The notes under the pieces were generated by a model, which ran no database searches, had not been told where the DNA came from, and was given only the letters and a program-made list of their open reading frames with translations. Positions 34,920 to 40,655 of a stretch of 64,000 nucleotides of DNA are shown here, one piece after another; position 1 is the first letter of the stretch, and the number at the start of each line of letters is the position of its first letter. Source of the stretch: a virus; the IMG/VR virus record IMGVR_UViG_3300032753_000003, positions 62,001 to 126,000 of that record. One strand, given 5' to 3'. The position numbers and the translations under genes were made by a program.

Positions 34920-35095
34920 TACGTTTAAAAGGGTTTAGTAAACTATGCAACACCAGGTCAAACACCAGTTTAATATGGATTTGGAACGCGCCGCATGGTC
35001 GTATCTTACGATCTTGTACGGGGGTGTTGCAGTATGATGTGAATCGCACATCATATGTTACGCTAAACCCCCGGAGCAATCCGAGGGTTTTTTAT
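34920..35095 (+). ncRNA. structured RNA with own promoter and terminator, may encode 30-residue peptide
   Basis: Nested perfect helices: GGGTTTAG (34931) with CTAAACCC (35061), TGCAACACC with GGTGTTGCA, and the hairpin ATGATGTG-AATCG-CACATCAT. A CG-rich hairpin with a T6 run ends it. Between lies an open frame from 34945 (30 codons, ending GGVAV before TGA) without a clear ribosome site, so it may be a regulatory RNA, a dual-function RNA, or a small gene. Not a tRNA-like or tmRNA end. No known class recognised. Confidence 0.6.
35064..35095 (+). terminator. rho-independent terminator
   Basis: AACCCCCGG-AGCAAT-CCGAGGG stem followed by TTTTTT. Confidence 0.75.
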
Positions 35096-35125
35096 TGAAG
35101 AATTTTGTAGGATAATAACCTTATC

Positions 35126-35317
35126 CTACAAATTATAGGAACGGGTTGCTAGAATCAACTGGTGGTAGTCTTCCCCCGTAACATAAGGAAGGCCCCTGAT
35201 TAGTGCGTCTCTGGTGTCAGAAGCCAGGCGATGAGGGTCAATAGCTTGGCCACGCGGACTCAACAGGAGAGATGTAACGAAGAATAAACACCAAAGTGTG
35301 TATATCTTCACGAGCAT
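35126..35317 (-). CDS. possible small secreted protein
   Basis: 63 residues with an N-terminal KIYTLWCLFFVTSLLLSPRGQA, which reads as a signal peptide, and a short mature part. No Shine-Dalgarno is seen and the start overlaps the promoter region of the tRNA array on the other strand, so it may be chance. Confidence 0.3.
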   Translation of the reverse strand: MLVKIYTLWCLFFVTSLLLSPRGQAIDPHRLASDTRDALIRGLPYVTGEDYHQLILATRSYNL

Positions 35318-35333
35318 ATATAGATGCTATATG
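35307..35333 (+). promoter_or_regulatory. putative promoter of tRNA array
   Basis: TTCACG, 15-base spacer, AGATGCTATATG; degenerate member of the early class, just upstream of tRNA-Glu. Confidence 0.45.
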
Positions 35334-35351
35334 TTCATGAAGATATATTAA

Positions 35352-35428
35352 CCGCCCATAGTTAACGTTGGCTATAATGCTGGTCCTTCAAACCGGAGTA
35401 GGGAGATCGACACTCCCTGGGCGGACCA
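35352..35428 (+). tRNA. tRNA-Glu (TTC)
   Basis: Perfect 7-bp acceptor (CCGCCCA/TGGGCGG), anticodon stem CTGGT/ACCGG, TTC at 35387-35389 and encoded CCA. Position 33 is C, not the usual T, and the T-loop is ATCGACA. Confidence 0.8.
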
Positions 35429-35437
35429 ATTCAAATT

Positions 35438-35515
35438 GCAAGGTGAGCTAGTTTGGTAATTCAGCGTCCCGCTGAAGACGGGAAGAACTCAGTTCGATTC
35501 TGAGACCTTGCACCA
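35438..35515 (+). tRNA. tRNA-Phe (GAA)
   Basis: Acceptor GCAAGGT/ACCTTGC, anticodon arm TCCCG-CTGAAGA-CGGGA, T-arm CTCAG-TTCGATT-CTGAG, CCA encoded. Confidence 0.93.
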
Positions 35516-35516
35516 T

Positions 35517-35801
35517 TTATATAGTAGTATCATCCAACCAACGCATGATAGCAAACTGTAACATCCTAACTGCATCCTGAGGTGATATGTCAAACCATTC
35601 ACCTTTTAAGCGTATATGGTTAAGTTCTTTGTGCAGTTTGCGTTCCAATATACGAACACGGTCTTGGGGTACAGCTTCAAAGTGATGTATTTTGAGCTTG
35701 GTTGGGTTGCCTGTTTGTAAGGTGGCTAGACGCTTATTAACGTCTTTGGTGAATCCAATTTTTTGATAATTGTCGTCTGTACCTATTACATAAATGAACA
35801 T
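35517..35801 (-). CDS. T5orf172/GIY-YIG-like nuclease-domain protein
   Basis: 94 residues from the Met at 35801. FIYVIGTDDNYQKIGFTKDVNKRLATLQTGNP is the T5orf172 (Mug113) variant of the GIY-YIG fold, usually a putative endonuclease. Longer in-frame starts run back through tRNA-Tyr and are unlikely. It ends one base from tRNA-Phe, converging on it, like other mobile endonucleases in the array that sit against tRNAs. Confidence 0.75.
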   Translation of the reverse strand: MFIYVIGTDDNYQKIGFTKDVNKRLATLQTGNPTKLKIHHFEAVPQDRVRILERKLHKELNHIRLKGEWFDISPQDAVRMLQFAIMRWLDDTTI

Positions 35802-35842
35802 AATATGTAATAGTACAACACAATAATGTATAATCCAAATAT

Positions 35843-35927
35843 GGGCAAGCGGTGCAGTTAGAGAGGCACGGCGGTCTGTAAAACCGTTCCGTACGGTGAG
35901 TAGGTGCAAATCCTACCTTGCCTACCA
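35843..35927 (+). tRNA. tRNA-Tyr (GTA)
   Basis: Acceptor GGGCAAG/CTTGCCT, anticodon loop CTGTAAA, long type II variable arm, CCA encoded. Confidence 0.9.
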
Positions 35928-35931
35928 ATTT

Positions 35932-36016
35932 GAGTGGCAACGTCTAGGATGACGGCCCCGGCAGGGGGTAGCTTGGTTCGAACCCAAGGTTGACAGGGAC
36001 GCCTGGTCTACTCAAT
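35932..36016 (+). ncRNA. tRNA-like element without CCA
   Basis: Closing stem TTGAGT/ACTCAA surrounds three hairpins: CGTC-TAGGAT-GACG, CCCC-GGCA-GGGG and a perfect T-arm copy CTTGG-TTCGAAC-CCAAG. The acceptor position and CCA expected of a tRNA are missing. Degenerate tRNA or a separate structured RNA. Confidence 0.4.
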
Positions 36017-36061
36017 ACAAAAACAAGGGCAGGATGACGAATCCGTAAGACCCATGAATTT

Positions 36062-36152
36062 GGGGAGTACAATAAGGTCAGGCTGGTGCCGACGCTGCGC
36101 TGTAAACGCAGTCCTTAGAGGCAAGAGGTTCGATTCCATCTGCTCCCCACCA
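36062..36152 (+). tRNA. tRNA-Tyr (GTA), second copy
   Basis: Acceptor GGGGAGT/GCTCCCC, anticodon arm CTGCG-CTGTAAA-CGCAG, variable arm, CCA encoded. The T-stem has mismatches, so it may be partly decayed. Confidence 0.75.
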
Positions 36153-36157
36153 ATTAT

Positions 36158-36246
36158 GGAGTGCGTATCTAGCCGGGGATGCTAGCACGGTCTCGAACAC
36201 CGTAGGAGCCGCAAGGCCAGGGGATCAATACCTCACCACTCCGCCA
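36158..36246 (+). tRNA. tRNA-Ser (CGA)
   Basis: Anticodon arm ACGGT-CTCGAAC-ACCGT, long variable arm with GCCGCAAGGC, discriminator G, CCA encoded. Confidence 0.85.
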
Positions 36247-36249
36247 TTT

Positions 36250-36325
36250 GCTCTCATCATCTAGCGGCCAAGGATACTGCCCTCTCAAGGCAGGCACGCG
36301 GGTTCAAATCCCGCTGGGAGCGCCA
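36250..36325 (+). tRNA. tRNA-Glu (CTC)
   Basis: Acceptor GCTCTCA/TGGGAGC, anticodon arm CTGCC-CTCTCAA-GGCAG, T-arm GCGGG-TTCAAAT-CCCGC, G discriminator and CCA. Confidence 0.92.
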
Positions 36326-36348
36326 ATTGCAACCAAAGGAGAACCACA

Positions 36349-36522
36349 ATGAAACAAAAACCTAACAAAATACCAAAAGCTAGAAACATAATGGTATCAG
36401 CTGCAATGTTTCGCAAAGCAGGCGCACATGTCAAGACCAACAAAGCCAAACGTAAATCACTCAAGCAGGAGTTTCAGCGTAACCTACGCAACAACAACGA
36501 TTTGTATTTGATTGCATATTGA
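36349..36522 (+). CDS. small basic protein
   Basis: 57 residues, Lys/Arg/Asn-rich (KTNKAKRKSLKQEFQRNLRNNN), with AAGGAGA upstream of the ATG. Its composition suits an RNA- or ribosome-binding or internal-head peptide. The 3' end is part of an 18-bp perfect inverted repeat. Confidence 0.6.
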   Translation: MKQKPNKIPKARNIMVSAAMFRKAGAHVKTNKAKRKSLKQEFQRNLRNNNDLYLIAY

Positions 36523-36545
36523 GTTAGTATGCAATCAAATACAAA
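36501..36545 (+). repeat. perfect 18-bp inverted repeat over a gene end
   Basis: TTTGTATTTGATTGCATA at 36501-36518 and its complement at 36528-36545, nine-base loop containing the stop codon. Possible mRNA-stabilising hairpin or bidirectional terminator without T-run. Confidence 0.7.
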
Positions 36546-36586
36546 TTAAATAGTTACAAATATTATTCAAAGTTGGATGTATTCAA

Positions 36587-37171
36587 ATGAAAATATCGGA
36601 AATAACTTATGCCGATACTATTCCGGAACTCAATATAACAGATACTAGTTTTGCACAACACCTAGGTCAAATTGACAACCGCGACGTTTGGCTAATATCA
36701 GATCATAACTATTTTATACCATTTTTTAAAGACGGCTATGATAAAATTGCGGCCTATATAGCATTTACAATTGCAGAACACGACGGATTTGTAGATCTTG
36801 CTAGAATACATAATAAATCAAATACAGCAGGATTAATAACAGCGTTATTGCAATTTGCTAGGAGTAAAGGATTTAAGTTTTGCATTCCAAACACCGAACC
36901 CTTAACTACAGATGGGTTTAATTGGTTGGCAAAATTAATAGCCGCAGGCGGACGAGGATTTAATATAACTGATCAAAATCATAAACAAGTTGATATCAAC
37001 AGTCTCAAACAGGAACGGGAGACTGCAAGAAAAACAGGATCCCCGGGTAAAACTTCAATTTTTATTGAAGGACGTATTGATACCGATATAGGACAATCAC
37101 TACTAGAAAAATATCCCAGTGCATTGCTGAAACCAACTATTAGATTTATTGGCGACACAACATTAGATTAA
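36587..37171 (+). CDS. tagged hypothetical protein, GNAT-like topology
   Basis: 194 residues, starting MKISEITYAD, the tag seen on several putative packaged proteins. The middle (DKIAAYIAFTIAEHDGFVDLARIHNKSNTAGLITALLQFARSKGF) resembles the strand-helix order of GNAT acyltransferases but lacks the clear acetyl-CoA loop. A TTAAATAG late-type box lies 34 bases upstream. Confidence 0.55.
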   Translation: MKISEITYADTIPELNITDTSFAQHLGQIDNRDVWLISDHNYFIPFFKDGYDKIAAYIAFTIAEHDGFVDLARIHNKSNTAGLITALLQFARSKGFKFCIPNTEPLTTDGFNWLAKLIAAGGRGFNITDQNHKQVDINSLKQERETARKTGSPGKTSIFIEGRIDTDIGQSLLEKYPSALLKPTIRFIGDTTLD

Positions 37172-37179
37172 TAATTTTT

Positions 37180-37253
37180 GGGCTGTTAGTTAAGTGGGAT
37201 AACTTCGCCTCGGCATGGCGACATCGGGAGTTCAAATCTCCCACGGTCCACCA
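37180..37253 (+). tRNA. tRNA-Ala (GGC)
   Basis: Acceptor GGGCTGT/ACGGTCC, anticodon arm TCGCC-TCGGCAT-GGCGA (position 33 is C), T-arm GGGAG-TTCAAAT-CTCCC, ACCA. Confidence 0.8.
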
Positions 37254-37254
37254 C

Positions 37255-37329
37255 AGACACATAGCTTAGTGGTAAAGCGCCGTCCTGACTCGACGGAGAT
37301 TGATGGTTCGATCCCATCTGTGTCTACCA
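37255..37329 (+). tRNA. tRNA-Val (GAC)
   Basis: Acceptor AGACACA/TGTGTCT, anticodon arm CCGTC-CTGACTC-GACGG, CCA encoded. Confidence 0.92.
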
Positions 37330-37343
37330 CAATAGAAGTTTAT

Positions 37344-37427
37344 TCCTGGGTGGCGGAATGGTAAACGCACCTGACTGTTAATCAGACGCCGAAAGGCTTG
37401 CAGGTTCGAGTCCTGCTCCAGGAGCCA
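37344..37427 (+). tRNA. tRNA-Asn (GTT) with type II variable arm
   Basis: Acceptor TCCTGGG/TCCAGGA, G73 and CCA, anticodon loop CTGTTAA. The D-arm (GGCGGAATGGTAAACGC) and the long variable arm with CCGAAAGG are of the tRNA-Leu type, whereas G73 and GTT are asparagine identity elements. An apparent chimera. Confidence 0.8.
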
Positions 37428-37448
37428 AACAAACTATCGATCTTTGTG

Positions 37449-37454
37449 ATAAAT
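37449..37454 (+). promoter_or_regulatory. late-type TAAATA box within an 8-bp hairpin
   Basis: GTGATAAA-TATT-TTTATCAC encloses the TAAATA box upstream of 37479. Confidence 0.45.
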
Positions 37455-37478
37455 ATTTTTATCACAGAGGTTTATACT

Positions 37479-38117
37479 ATGAAGATAAGCGAACTTGAAC
37501 GTAACTACATATCACAAAACGTACCTGATCCGCCTAGAGCTAAAGGTACATATAAGAACATAGTGCCTATGGTTATAGGGGATTATGAAGTTAGATACAA
37601 GAAGCAGCACGGATATACAGACATCAGTGTATGGGACAAGAATAACGGTGTTGCAGAACTTAGATTACAGCCTGCACAGTTCCAGGGTATTCAAGGTTAT
37701 CATGTAGCATGGGCATGATTGAATCCAAAATATAAAGGTCAGGGTATAGGATACGAGTTGTATAAAGGTTTAATTACACTGTGGAACATTACATTCATGC
37801 AAGCCGAAAGTCACAGTGCAGGCGCATCAAAGACCTGGGCACGACTAAGTCAAGAACCAAAAATATCGGCGTATGGGTTTGATATAAATGATCAGATTGT
37901 GTTTCCTGTGAAACCAAATGCAAGCAAGACAGAATTGGTATCCGCTAAAAAAGGTATAACCTTATATAATACATATTCTACCGCTCTAATGTTGTGCAAG
38001 CGAGGTAGCGCTAACGACAAGAGAATGGCAGATCTAATGGATAGAAGCATAAATCCTGCTAAGGTAAAGCCAGACTTGTTTGGTAACAAAACTTTCCATC
38101 CTTTGGAAAAATATTAA
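37479..38117 (+). pseudogene. GNAT-like protein with N-terminal tag and in-frame TGA
   Basis: Both halves are in one frame and align along the protein at 49937: MKISELERN...PKYKGQGIGYELYKGLI...ESHSAGASKTWARLSQEP. The acetyl-CoA-binding QGIG loop follows the TGA at 37716-37718 by eight codons. The stop falls where the paralogue has Val. Gene has GAGG site and a late-type box. Recent loss, sequence error or read-through; no opal suppressor tRNA is seen. Confidence 0.75.
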
Positions 38118-38139
38118 TATAACTTGTATAACACATCTT

Positions 38140-38237
38140 ATTGCTGTGTAAGCTTTGGGCGTTTCGCGATCCCGAAGATATAGGATACTGACGTCAGTTT
38201 CGCAACAAAATGCATGTGAAACTCATGCCACAGCAGC
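38140..38237 (+). ncRNA. small structured RNA
   Basis: TTGCTGTG (38141) pairs with CACAGCAG (38229). Inside are CTTTGGG/CCCGAAG, the palindrome ACTGACGTCAGT and GCATG/CATGC hairpins. No open frame. No known class recognised. Confidence 0.5.
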
Positions 38238-38248
38238 CAAATTTACCG

Positions 38249-38276
38249 TTGACACTATCTGCAGAGATGCTATTAT
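38249..38276 (+). promoter_or_regulatory. early-type promoter
   Basis: TTGACA, 16-base spacer, AGATGCTATTAT; upstream of the two tRNA-Lys genes. Confidence 0.85.
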
Positions 38277-38341
38277 CTTATTGTTGGTATTGCAAATTAC
38301 TTTGCATTTGGAGATAACTGTGATGCACCAGTAACAGATTT

Positions 38342-38419
38342 GGACCGTTAGCTGAGTTGGTTCTAGCGGGAGGCTCTTAACCTCCGTCTACGTAGGTTCA
38401 AATCCTACACGGTCTACCA
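38342..38419 (+). tRNA. tRNA-Lys (CTT)
   Basis: Acceptor GGACCGT/ACGGTCT, anticodon arm GGAGG-CTCTTAA-CCTCC, T-arm GTAGG-TTCAAAT-CCTAC, ACCA. Confidence 0.93.
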
Positions 38420-38427
38420 AAGTTAAT

Positions 38428-38503
38428 GGACCCTTAGCTCAATAGGTAGAGCAGTGGACTTTTAATCCAAAGGCTGCCGGTTCAAGTCCGGCAGGGTCTA
38501 CCA
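38428..38503 (+). tRNA. tRNA-Lys (TTT)
   Basis: Acceptor GGACCCT/AGGGTCT, anticodon loop CTTTTAA, T-arm GCCGG-TTCAAGT-CCGGC, ACCA. Confidence 0.95.
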
Positions 38504-38682
38504 AACGATCCCCATGTGCAAACATAGAGGGTCTTGCAGATAGCTTAGAGCTATAACTGGACAATAGTAACTGTTGCAGTTGCAAGCGTATGCTGAAGTA
38601 CGAAACCGTTCAGTATGCTCGATGATGTGAAGCGAGCAGTCACTAGCTTGGCTAAAGGGTATGTTACCCATGCTAATAACAG
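38504..38682 (+). other. hairpin-rich gene-free stretch
   Basis: No open frame. Several hairpins are visible: TAGCT-TAG-AGCTA, TATGCTGAA/TTCAGTATG, GCTCG...CGAGC and GGGTA-TGT-TACCC. Possibly a structured RNA cotranscribed with tRNA-Lys, or processed trailer. Confidence 0.35.
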
Positions 38683-38710
38683 TTGACAGTGTCGTTAAAG
38701 ACGTTATTAT
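38683..38710 (+). promoter_or_regulatory. early-type promoter
   Basis: TTGACA, 16-base spacer, GACGTTATTAT; about 120 bases of leader before tRNA-Met at 38832. Confidence 0.8.
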
Positions 38711-38831
38711 ATAGATGTTGAGATTGAAACGGTAAGATCCATATTAGAGGCTAGGACGCAACGGCGACTCAAGCGCTGAGATTGGAAAACTGTGCAGGCG
38801 GGGAAGGGGGCCAAGCACGGAAACGAGATTT

Positions 38832-38906
38832 GGACTGGTAGCTCAAAGGAGGAGCAGCCCGCTCATAACGGGAAGGTTGAGATATCATAATTCTCCCGGT
38901 CCACCA
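38832..38906 (+). tRNA. tRNA-Met/Ile2 (CAT)
   Basis: Acceptor GGACTGG/CCGGTCC, anticodon loop CTCATAA, ACCA. T-loop is divergent (ATCATAA). Lysidine-modified Ile cannot be excluded. Confidence 0.8.
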
Positions 38907-38915
38907 TTATACAAC

Positions 38916-38993
38916 GCCCTGTTAGCCCAACTGGCTAGAGGCGCCTGCCTCAGGAGCAGGATGTTGCTGGTTCGAATCCAGTGCAGGGCACCA
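38916..38993 (+). tRNA. tRNA-Leu (CAG) with short variable loop
   Basis: Acceptor GCCCTGT/GCAGGGC, A73, anticodon arm CCTGC-CTCAGGA-GCAGG. The variable loop is only ATGTT, whereas leucine tRNAs normally have the long type II arm; the body resembles tRNA-Met. Confidence 0.8.
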
Positions 38994-38998
38994 ATATT

Positions 38999-39086
38999 GC
39001 GCTTGTGGAGAAATGTTTGGTATACTCGCTGTCTTGAGGAGGCAGTGCCGCAAGGATTGTGGGTTCAAATCCCACCAAGCGCACCA
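38999..39086 (+). tRNA. tRNA-Leu (GAG)
   Basis: Acceptor GCGCTTG/CAAGCGC, anticodon loop TTGAGGA, long variable arm TGCCGCAAGGAT, ACCA. Confidence 0.92.
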
Positions 39087-39093
39087 AGAATAG

Positions 39094-39175
39094 GCCCGGG
39101 TAGAGAAATGGTAAACTCAGGAGTCTCAAAAACTCCCGCGCAAGCTTGTCGGTTCGAGTCCGACCCCGGGCACCA
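39094..39175 (+). tRNA. tRNA-Leu (CAA)
   Basis: Acceptor GCCCGGG/CCCGGGC, anticodon arm GGAGT-CTCAAAA-ACTCC, variable arm, ACCA. Confidence 0.93.
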
Positions 39176-39187
39176 AAGTTTAGAGCC

Positions 39188-39240
39188 AGCCATAGGCTCA
39201 GGGTATGTCCTATACCCAGCATCAACGGCATGATGCTTAA
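39188..39240 (+). ncRNA. three consecutive hairpins between tRNAs
   Basis: GAGCC-AGCCATA-GGCTC, GGGTAT-GTCCT-ATACCC and GCATCA-ACGGCA-TGATGC follow each other with one-base gaps. Possibly tRNA-processing spacer or small RNA. Confidence 0.4.
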
Positions 39241-39291
39241 TGTGCGCAGTGCGAGCATGACTGCAATCATATGGACGACTATGAGTAATGA

Positions 39292-39379
39292 TCAGGGATA
39301 GTTTAATTGGTAAAACTCCAGACTCTGACTCTGGCAACAGATAATGCTAGTCCACGTTCGAATCGTGGTCCCTGAACCA
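39292..39379 (+). tRNA. tRNA-Gln (CTG) with extended variable region
   Basis: Acceptor TCAGGGA/TCCCTGA, anticodon arm CCAGA-CTCTGAC-TCTGG, T-arm CCACG-TTCGAAT-CGTGG, ACCA. The variable region CAACAGATAATGCTAGT has 17 bases and is nearly identical in the tRNA-Gln at 45744. Confidence 0.85.
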
Positions 39380-39406
39380 ATCAATAAATATTGTAGGAGG
39401 TGTATC

Positions 39407-39619
39407 ATGAAAACTGTTATTGTAGTTAGGCCGCGCGGCGGATGGCGATATGGATTTCCCAAGACATTGCCACCTGAAGACGATGTAGTCTGGACCAACA
39501 AGCAACACCTAAACTTCAAAGAGAAATTGGTTTGGTGGTTGCGTTATCAAAATTATCCAGATTGGTTGATCAAGAGTATTGGAGATTTAAACAACATACT
39601 TGAATTTAATCAAGTATAA
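39407..39619 (+). CDS. small hypothetical protein
   Basis: 70 residues, ATG at 39407 with a perfect AGGAGG. Starts KTVIVVRPRGGWRYGFPKTLPPEDDVVW; no family recognised. It lies between a functional and a decayed tRNA-Gln. Confidence 0.6.
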   Translation: MKTVIVVRPRGGWRYGFPKTLPPEDDVVWTNKQHLNFKEKLVWWLRYQNYPDWLIKSIGDLNNILEFNQV

Positions 39620-39624
39620 TTTGA

Positions 39625-39708
39625 GGATGTAGTTCAATTAGTAGAACTGCTAACTTTGACTCTGGCAACAGATAATGCTAGTCCATGTTTGAATCGTTGT
39701 CCATAAAA
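39625..39708 (+). pseudogene. decayed tRNA-Gln copy
   Basis: Shares the run ACTCTGGCAACAGATAATGC and TAGTCCA with the tRNA-Gln at 39292, but acceptor, anticodon and T stems have many mismatches and CCA is lost. Confidence 0.7.
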
Positions 39709-39717
39709 CAATTATAT

Positions 39718-39907
39718 TTGCTGTAGACAATGCAGTGATCTAGTGGAATTCCTGTGACTACGGCTGCGACGGCGGCGGGCAGGAGTTGCGATATCCGTTC
39801 TGTGTCAGCTTAGGTGCGCACCCAAGCTGTTACTAGATTGGAGAATGCTTAAGATACGATCCGCGGAGGCTCGAAACACCCAGGTAGATCTGCATTGTCT
39901 ACAGCAA
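39718..39907 (+). ncRNA. 190-nt structured RNA closed by perfect 18-bp helix
   Basis: TTGCTGTAGACAATGCAG pairs perfectly with the 18 bases at 39890-39907. Inside: GATCTAGT/ACTAGATT, AATTCCTG/CAGGAGTT with a GC-rich tip, and the hairpin AGCTTAGGTG-CG-CACCCAAGCT. No open frame. Compact, nested folding strongly suggests a functional RNA; no known class recognised. Confidence 0.65.
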
Positions 39908-39916
39908 TATGTATGT

Positions 39917-40066
39917 TCGGGATGGGGAAATGGTATACCCGCCGGCGTGAAGGCTGGAGGTTGTAACAGGTACGGTGAGTTTTACCAGTAGTAAGCTGCA
40001 GACGAGGCTGGTAGCAAGAGACGTATGTCTGACAACGTTGTAGGTTCGAGTCCTACTCCCGACACC
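39917..40066 (+). ncRNA. tRNA-like gene with ~80-nt structured insertion in variable region
   Basis: Acceptor (TTCGGGA/TCCCGAC, six of seven pairs), D-arm, a short anticodon-like arm CCGGC-GTGAAG-GCTGG, T-arm GTAGG-TTCGAGT-CCTAC and ACCA are present. Between anticodon arm and T-arm lie about 80 extra bases with hairpins GGTA/TACC, ACCAG/CTGGT and AGAC-GTAT-GTCT. The six-base anticodon loop gives no safe identity (GAA or GTG). Confidence 0.55.
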
Positions 40067-40068
40067 AC

Positions 40069-40142
40069 AGGGGTGTAGTTCAAAGGAAGAATAATAGTCT
40101 CCAAAACTATCGATGCAGTGTCAGGATCTGCCACCCCTGCCA
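40069..40142 (+). tRNA. tRNA-Trp (CCA)
   Basis: Acceptor AGGGGTG/CACCCCT, anticodon arm ATAGT-CTCCAAA-ACTAT, G73 and CCA. The T-loop is divergent. Confidence 0.85.
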
Positions 40143-40143
40143 A

Positions 40144-40149
40144 TAAATA
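40144..40149 (+). promoter_or_regulatory. late-type TAAATA box, 5 nt before ATG
   Basis: Starts two bases after the CCA of tRNA-Trp; TAAATA, TCAAC, ATG. The 15-mer ATAAATATCAACATG recurs at 48635. Confidence 0.6.
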
Positions 40150-40154
40150 TCAAC

Positions 40155-40325
40155 ATGAAAATGTCAGAGATATCAAAACCCATGACTATCAGAAGCGCTA
40201 CTGACAGCCACGGCAATGTAAGTAGAGCCAAAGCTGAACGCATATATGATCCCAAGGGTTGGTTCAAAAAGAACAAGAGCAGGATAAGCAAGAGATTTAA
40301 GCCTGCAGGCGGCTCTGTTAGTTAA
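40155..40325 (+). CDS. small basic tagged protein
   Basis: 56 residues: MKMSEISKPM tag then a strongly basic tail (KGWFKKNKSRISKRFKPAGG). Resembles T4 internal head peptides in size and charge. No Shine-Dalgarno. Its last codons overlap the acceptor and D-arm of tRNA-Thr. Confidence 0.6.
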   Translation: MKMSEISKPMTIRSATDSHGNVSRAKAERIYDPKGWFKKNKSRISKRFKPAGGSVS

Positions 40326-40385
40326 GTGATATAACAGCTGATTCGTAACCAGCAATCGACAGTTTGATTCTGTCACGGAGCACCA
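40312..40385 (+). tRNA. tRNA-Thr (CGT), overlapping a gene end
   Basis: Acceptor GCTCTGT/ACGGAGC, anticodon loop TTCGTAA, T-arm GACAG-TTTGATT-CTGTC, ACCA. The first 14 bases also encode the end of the 40155 gene. Confidence 0.85.
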
Positions 40386-40391
40386 ATCAAT

Positions 40392-40468
40392 GCCAGTGGG
40401 GAGGTAGTGGATATCTCACCATCCTCATAAGGTGGCTAAACAGATTTCGAGTATCTGCACCGGCACCA
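40392..40468 (+). tRNA. tRNA-Met/Ile2 (CAT)
   Basis: Anticodon arm CCATC-CTCATAA-GGTGG, T-arm CAGAT-TTCGAGT-ATCTG, ACCA; one acceptor mismatch. Confidence 0.82.
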
Positions 40469-40497
40469 TATTTCAATATAACTGCATTTACACCCGG

Positions 40498-40503
40498 TAA
40501 ATA
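40498..40503 (+). promoter_or_regulatory. late-type TAAATA box, 5 nt before ATG
   Basis: GTAAATA, ACGAT, then the ATG at 40509; no Shine-Dalgarno. Confidence 0.5.
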
Positions 40504-40508
40504 ACGAT

Positions 40509-40655
40509 ATGAAGCAACTTTTTATCAAATTAAGCTATTGTTGGCACATACCAATCAATATGGTTTCAAAATTCTTTAAGAGAATAAAACAAAAACATGA
40601 GTTCCACAAAAGTATGAAGAAGATGCGCAAACGAAATCCATTTATCTATAGATGA
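40509..40655 (+). CDS. micro-protein with amphipathic N terminus and basic tail
   Basis: 48 residues: KQLFIKLSYCWHIPINMVSK then KKMRKRNPFIYR. The stop overlaps the next start as ATGA. The 36-residue peptide at 41434 has the same plan (hydrophobic/aromatic start, basic tail, ending YIYK), so each enzyme gene of this operon is preceded by such a peptide. Confidence 0.6.
   Translation: MKQLFIKLSYCWHIPINMVSKFFKRIKQKHEFHKSMKKMRKRNPFIYR

Noticed and set aside
34920-35095. tmRNA or 6S RNA
   Set aside because: There is no tRNA-like end with CCA or T-arm, and no single long duplex with a central bubble.
35126-35317. Secreted 63-residue protein as a confident gene
   Set aside because: A signal-peptide-like start exists but no ribosome site, and it overlaps a promoter on the other strand; kept only at low confidence.
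39625-39708. Functional third tRNA-Gln
   Set aside because: Acceptor, anticodon and T stems are mismatched and CCA is lost; listed as decayed.
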